Shown: positions 58,810-64,000 of the stretch, in pieces
How positions within the stretch are numbered: the stretch's first letter is position 1
Layout of the letters: the number at the start of each line of letters is the position of its first letter
Assembly: GCA_964030475.1 (NCBI GenBank)
Contig: CAXIPT010000011.1
Location: 1,200,733-1,264,732 of the forward strand
Source: Tethya wilhelma
Taxonomy: Eukaryota > Porifera > Demospongiae > Tethyida > Tethyidae
Direction: 5' to 3'
DNA: 64,000 bases
The notes under the pieces: model-generated
What the model was told of the DNA's origin: nothing
Databases searched by the model: none
What the model saw: the letters and a program-made list of their open reading frames with translations, nothing else
Translations under genes and position numbers: made by a program

Positions 58810-61800
58810 CTTTCTCAATCTCCATGGCTATACCAGGTTGGTCAATTAATCTCAAAGCATCACACAAACTCTTCCACGTTGGGGGACCACTTGTAAACAT
58901 GACATCATCATCTTTATTGAGCCAGGCATCTATCATTTCCTCTGGGAGGGTCTTCATTTCTTTTAGGTTTGAACGAAACAGGCCCAAAGCCTGACCAAGA
59001 AGAATAACGTCTACTTTATTCATAACTTTTATGAAGTTAAGAATCTTAAGTAGATCTCTTTCCGTCAGAACTATATAATATTATAACGTACACACGTTAC
59101 ATGGCCATTGCATAAACACATCTATATTGAGCCTAAATAGCTGAAACACAAAATTATGCATACCTGTATGTACATCTGCTATTGATGAGGCATCTCTACT
59201 AGACATATGCATTGTCTCAGAACTTGATCTACTAGAGAACCCACTGTCACACCAAAACGGGTCTCTCTTCCACACATAAGATTTAATGGGATAGATCCTA
59301 GTAACTGTTCTATTGTCACTGGGTGGACTGAGAGGGGTCTTGTCGTCAGTGGCTAGAAAAGGAAGGGTCTCAGTTCCTAGAGGCAGGAACTCTGTATTGG
59401 TAGGTAGAAGGAGAGGGGTCCTTTAAGGTTAAATTGTACAATTCACAAATTGGGTCATGAATATTATGTAATAGTTATAAACTGGTTTCAAGGATTTATG
59501 CACAACAGTGAAGAAATTAAATGTTTTTTTTCCAAGGATTTATGGCTATGCCCTCAGGCTCAGGTAGTTTATTAAAATCTCATAAATTGGTCATAGATAA
59601 ATTATATAATGCCATAATTAACTTTAATGTAGTGAAAACCCATACCTCTGTGTACATCTGGTAAGGTTAATACTTCTAATTGTGACTGGTCCCAAATAGA
59701 GATGTCATTATTCCTAGTCTGAGCAGTGGTTGAAACAAGAGGGGTAATCTTCACTAGAAACGAGTCTTCATCAGGAATAATCAGTGGCATTTGATCTTGA
59801 TCACTGGTTGGTAGTTGTGGTTTTGGTTGGTATAAGACAATAATACCATTGTGTATCAACTCACTCAGTTGTGAAGTAGTGAGGGGGAAAATGGGAGATT
59901 TTCCACATGGTAGAATTGAAAATGTCAGTTGTATACAACCTTTGCCAATATCTACTAGCTGAACAAAAGTACTATCAACTTTAATGATTTTTGCTATTTT
60001 ATTTTGTACAGCAAACACATCATCCATGGAAAAATAACAGTCAGGTGTTTCACACAATCCTCCAAACCACTGTTTCTCAATTATTTTTACCACCATTACC
60101 CTATCTTCTCCCATATGACAGGAGCCAAGAACAGTCTTGGGGACTTCAAAGACATTTCGTTTGCAAAATTTTTCTAACTTTTGATGGTAACTATCTAATT
60201 TCCCCTGTTCATGACATTTTAACTTGTTACAATTGTGATTATCACGAGAACAGTGTTCATCAATCAATTTTTTTAGGATTCGGTAATTGATGAAAGAAAC
60301 ATATTTATGCTGTCTTAAAAAGATCTTAAAGCGAGTAGTTGTTGTGATTCCATTTAACACATCAAGATGTCTTTTTTGGATTGGCATTGGAAGATCATCA
60401 AAAGAAAAAACTGCATCAATCATCTCTTCTAATGGTACTTGTTTGGCTTTTAAGACTTTGAAAACACTTTCAAAAATATCCTGAAACTCCTGAATTAGAA
60501 CATTTGTCTCATCTATTAGACGATGCTTAAGTTCCTTTTTTTGAAGTTCACTTAGATTACTTGTATCAAGGTAAGGTAGTGATTCTTTTTGGAATCCAGG
60601 ACATTTTGACCTATCATTAAAATATTCTTCAAGACTACAGTTCCCACAGGGACATTCAAAACCACAAGCTTTAGGGCTTAACAAAGGACTTCCAGAATCA
60701 GAGTTCCCACTACTTCCTGAGGTGGAAAGATCACTAACTGCTTGTTTGAGTTCACTGGCAAGTTCAGTCAAACCAACTTTTTCGGTCTCAAGAACACTCA
60801 CAAAAGCATCAAAGTGAGCATCATTAACTTCTACCTTACTCATAATCACTTGCAACAAGTGATTAGCCCATTGATAGTCACTGAGGTTATAGTGTGTACC
60901 AGCACTCTTGTTATCAAATAATATCAGTTCTCTAGAAAGAGCTTCATCAGCAACTTTATCCACAACATGCTGCACGGCAGTCGCAAGACAAGCAAAATTT
61001 TGTACAAACACTCTATATCGAACAGACTTAGAAAATTCTTCTTCCATGAGGGTTTCCTTATTTGTTGGGTGTGGAAATTTTCCTGTAAAATAATATAAAC
61101 ACCAGCTGAGTTATGCACAAATTGTATCCAAGGAAGCCGTACTATTAACACATTTTTTCATGATGAATTATAATACATAAAGAAAAGTGAGCAAGGGGAT
61201 ATAAGCATCTTAGAACATGCCTTATACTAAGAACTTGAGAGGGCTTGCTTATGGTCACTTCCAAATGTACTGTAATTAGATCCACTACCGGGATCATAGC
61301 AAGGTCACCAAGGTTTTAGACACTGATCGATACTTTTGCAATGGTATTCGATTTAGATGATTGTGCCAAGGCTTCAGTGACCATCAGTGCGTTTGTTTGA
61401 TCAGTTAATGACCGAACAAACATATGCACATTGTCACATAAAGTACCACAATGATAATCCATAGAATGATCTCTTAATAATTTTTACTAGGGTATTTAGG
61501 TTTGGTGGAGTCACAATGGGGAGTGATTATCATGATAAAAGCTTTCCCAATTTGTGCAAAAGATCTGGCTTTCAAGATGACATACTAATAATTATATTAT
61601 ACATAATTTCGGTGTGAACATTTAGCTAATTTACGCGAGCTTCTCAACGTGTGAGACACGCCCACTGGTTGGCAAAAAGCATGGTCTCTATGGGTTTGCC
61701 ATAGAAAAATCAAGTATCAAAATTGTTGCAAAATAGCTTCGTTTTTCTGCATTTGAAGGCTAAAATCAAAGAACTCATCCTAGAGAAGCTGTATTTTGCT

Positions 61801-62645
61801 GAAATAGCCCCGAAAACGATCCCTCCTTGACAGGTAACGTTCAGAAAGTCTACCATACATTTTCTATGGTACCAACCAGTGGGCGTGGCTTACACGGCCC
61901 CATTGAAATGTATGGCCAACTTACTGAACGTTACCTGTCGAGAAGGGATTGCTTTCGGAGGCTATTTCAACAAAATATAGCTTCTCCAGGGCAAGTTCTT
62001 TCAATTTAGCCTTCAAATGCTGGAAAACAAAGCTATTTTGAAACAATTTTGATACTAGATTTTTCTATGGCAAACGCATAGAGAGCACGCTTTTGCCAAC
62101 CAGTGGGCGTGTCTCACACGTTGAGAAGCTCGTGTAAATTAGCTAAACGTTCTCACCGAAATTATGTATAGTAAAGCTATATAATTATTAGAAACGTACC
62201 AGTATCACTTAGCAGTTTGATAACTACTCTAGCCAAGTCTTTCTTATCAGCATTCCAGAATATCTTTATAAGAGCTCTGTAGGTAGGGGAAGGGCACTTT
62301 TTCTTCCACAATATCAGGGCCTCCCTTCTACATGTACAGGAAAAAAAACATAGATAGTACACACATGCTCAGTCAGATAGAGTAATTGCTGACTCCACTT
62401 TATTACTTACGCTTGCAATTCAAAGTCCTTTGAGTGTTCTGTCTTAATTTGCTTTACTTCTGCTAAGGTTGGCCCAAGACCATCAGCTACGAGGCCCTCC
62501 CATTCATCCATTTTTCGAGCAATCTGACCAAGGTGCCTTGGAACGCCATCAGTGTCATCGTCTATTTCCCTGTCAAGTTCCGCTTGTTTTTCTCGAGGAA
62601 TGGTTGCAATGATAGACTCCATCACAGCATCACAGTCTTGCCAGA
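58810..62645 (-). CDS. Death-fold family protein 3: death domain, core, death domain
   Basis: Exons 62411-62645, 62200-62327, 59646-61082, 59164-59376 and 58810-59070 join in phase; more may exist at both ends. Part 1 (HLGQIARKMDEWEGLVADGL, TYRALIKIFWNADKKDLARV) has the layout of a death domain split over two exons. Part 2, from MEEEFSKSVRYRVFVQ, has the helical CARD-like region (IMSKVEVNDAHFDAFVSVL), Cys knot (CPCGNCSLEEYF), YVSFINYRILKKLIDEHC, FCKRNVFEVP and GCIQLTFSILPC. After a Ser-rich linker, the last exon is a second death-domain-like fold (VDVILLGQALGLFRSNLKEM, PTWKSLCDALRLIDQPGIAM). Death domains form receptor-adaptor assemblies in apoptosis and innate immunity; the partner is unknown. 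Cytosolic, no membrane segment. The death-domain exons could belong to separate transcripts. Confidence 0.72.
61598..62170. mobile_element. 573-bp palindromic foldback element
   Basis: Left end TATACATAATTTCGGTG and right end its reverse complement; inverted repeats of about 250 bp include CCACTGGTTGGCAAAA, CTATGGCAAAC-type and CAGGTAACGTTCAG-type blocks. A TA target duplication is plausible. It sits in the intron between the first death domain and the core of family protein 3. Confidence 0.85.
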
Positions 62646-62659
62646 CTAAAAAACAAAAA

Positions 62660-63154
62660 CTATTCAGAATTAAGAGGGGAGTGAGCTAGCTTTAATTCAC
62701 AGTCTCGTTCCCAGATCGACTTCCCAATCCACTCATAATGTCTCGTTCCCAAGCTCCACCTTGCTGATTTGGGTTTTGGACCCACCGGAAGAGTGAATTA
62801 TACCGGTAGTGGAATTCATTTCCCCTTTTAGATTAGCCCATGGTTGTGCTAGTTTCTGAATCAGTTCTAAGAGGTAGAGCTGCAGGCATTCTACTAGAAT
62901 GCCTGCAGAGACTACATTAGTACATCTATATGCATGCCACATATTGAATAATTATTCAGGAACACAGCTTATTATTGTGTTTAATAAACACATCATATAT
63001 ATAAAAAATTACATGTATATACATACACGTATACACATACAGACAACACTACTATATAAGACACTGTCACAGGAGTCAAATTTGCACTCATTATTATAAC
63101 AATTAATTCAGTCTTTAAGTATATAACTTTAGCCCATAACAGTTTCAAGAGTGC
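62660..63154. other. Intergenic/intronic stretch between family copies
   Basis: Two tandem CTCGTTCCCA phrases (62703, 62743) and an inverted TGCAGGCATTCTA/TAGAATGCCTGCA palindrome at 62880-62909; no supported exon. Confidence 0.45.
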
Positions 63155-63886
63155 TCAGTAGCTGTACACAATTTTCTCCCGAGAACCATCTTGATCACTG
63201 GAACATAACATCAATAATCCCTCGTAGTGTGACCTCCCACATGCTGACTTGATCTCATTGCACTCCCTCTGATCAAGGACGGAGTGGGCTCTGAGGTACA
63301 TCACGAACCTCCTGGGGTCAACGCAGTCGACTAGCTTGGCTCTTAGAACCTCAAGAACTTTATTTTTAATTTTCGCCATGTCATCTTTGCTGAGTTGAAT
63401 GCTGCTCAAATGTGGAGTCATCATTGAAGATATAGCTAGTCTTGGTCCTTGAGGTGTTGCAGTGTTACCTGTTGATAATGGTGAGGTTAATAAATGCTCA
63501 CAATCTATTTATATTCTATTTATAACAACCAAATGCCATTTCTCGAGGGTAGAGAGCTTAAGTCCACTCATATATGAATTGTATGAAGTATATTCGATAC
63601 CTCTATCTTCCTGGCCATGGGCTCTCTCCAATTCTTGAGACTCAAACTTAGACTTGATGATACATTTCCAATTCTCAACTCTCTCTTCCCACCATTCAAT
63701 CTCCCCTTCTATAGCCATCTCCTCTCACCATCATTACTGGCGGTGGATAGCTGATCTCTATAGTCTCTAACCCACTGCACATAATGAGTACACACCAGGT
63801 TCAAAAATGTTAACCTCACATGCAAGCATTATACTTACAATTTCAGCATCTCTCTGCCATCGCTGATAGTCTACCATTGAATTTGT
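63155..63886 (-). pseudogene. Death-fold family copy 4: coiled coil plus C-terminal CARD, frameshifted
   Basis: Exons 63839-63886 (MVDYQRWQRDAEI), 63601-63774 and 63155-63468. The middle exon begins WVRDYRDQLSTASNDGERR, as in copy 1 (WVNNYRCELLTANDDDER), then meets a stop. The homologous rest (EGEIEWWEERVENW) is in another frame, and the exon is 174 nt where phase needs 172 or 175. The last exon encodes a CARD-like fold (KIKNKVLEVLRAKLVDCVDP, RRFVMYLRAHSVLDQRECNE) and ends at a stop. It shows what follows the coiled coil in this family: a CARD. The core exons lie beyond the window. A sequencing error of one base would restore the gene. Confidence 0.6.
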
Positions 63887-64000
63887 CTATGAGGGATCAC
63901 AAAAGTAGGAGTTAGGTTTAAATCACAAACAGGACACTATAATACATGTACAATTGACACTAAGGTCTTCTGCTGAATCATCGGACCACTGTGATGGCCT

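Noticed and set aside
1..64000. CRISPR arrays, bacterial operons, riboswitches or replication origins
   Set aside because: The direct repeats are too few and too long, and spliced genes throughout indicate a eukaryotic nuclear genome.

Overview
The window looks like nuclear DNA of a demosponge; Amphimedon queenslandica or a close relative is my inference from gene content. It is AT-rich, with short GT-AG introns, metazoan genes (Trio/Kalirin-type RhoGEF, CHMP5, NDUFA4, DEG/ENaC channel, 17-beta-HSD12-type reductases, death-fold proteins), many microsatellites and many small foldback elements. I predicted gene models by hand from splice sites and reading frames; no database search was run.

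Layout. 1-12.2 kb (+): a large Trio/Kalirin/obscurin-like gene (RhoGEF, PH, SH3, Ig, FN3, kinase N-lobe), entered mid-gene and cut off by an N gap at 12261-12328. One of its introns carries an intronless antisense gene (6925-7737) with two copies of a WAGDR-containing unit. 12.3-14.2 kb: one arm of a 1.6-kb inverted duplication whose other arm is at 40.9-42.6 kb, plus foldback elements. 15.1-16.5 kb (-): a seven-helix-type membrane protein. 18.4-19.3 kb (+): 3' half of an HSD17B12-like gene. 20.6-21.7 kb (+): a coiled-coil protein, possibly transposon-derived. 22.1-24.5 kb (+): repeats, then an LCAT/PLA2G15-like lipase lacking its 5' exons. 25.5-26.7 kb (+): complete CHMP5. 27.0-28.2 kb (-): NDUFA4 3' exons and two unplaced exons. 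29.3-30.8 kb (+): DEG/ENaC channel. 31.7-46.9 kb (-): a tandem array of three HSD17B12-like genes; the outer two are intact, the middle one is a pseudogene with a two-domain secreted lectin-like gene in an intron. 46.9-47.7 kb: a 395-bp tandem duplication. 47.9-64.0 kb (-): four members of a death-fold family, with two pieces of a degraded Helitron (53.0-54.2 kb minus; 56.4-57.5 kb plus) between members.

The two most notable systems are (1) the death-fold cluster, where a shared core (Cys-rich knot, a conserved FINYRIL segment and a GCIQL segment) is combined with two death domains, a coiled coil or a CARD, with intact and decaying copies side by side; and (2) the HSD17B12-like array, which shows tandem birth and death of very-long-chain acyl-CoA reductases with conserved exon phases. 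Foldback elements, microsatellite-derived splice sites, one N run and six single Ns (four at repeat or element junctions) show that repeats shape both the locus and its assembly.
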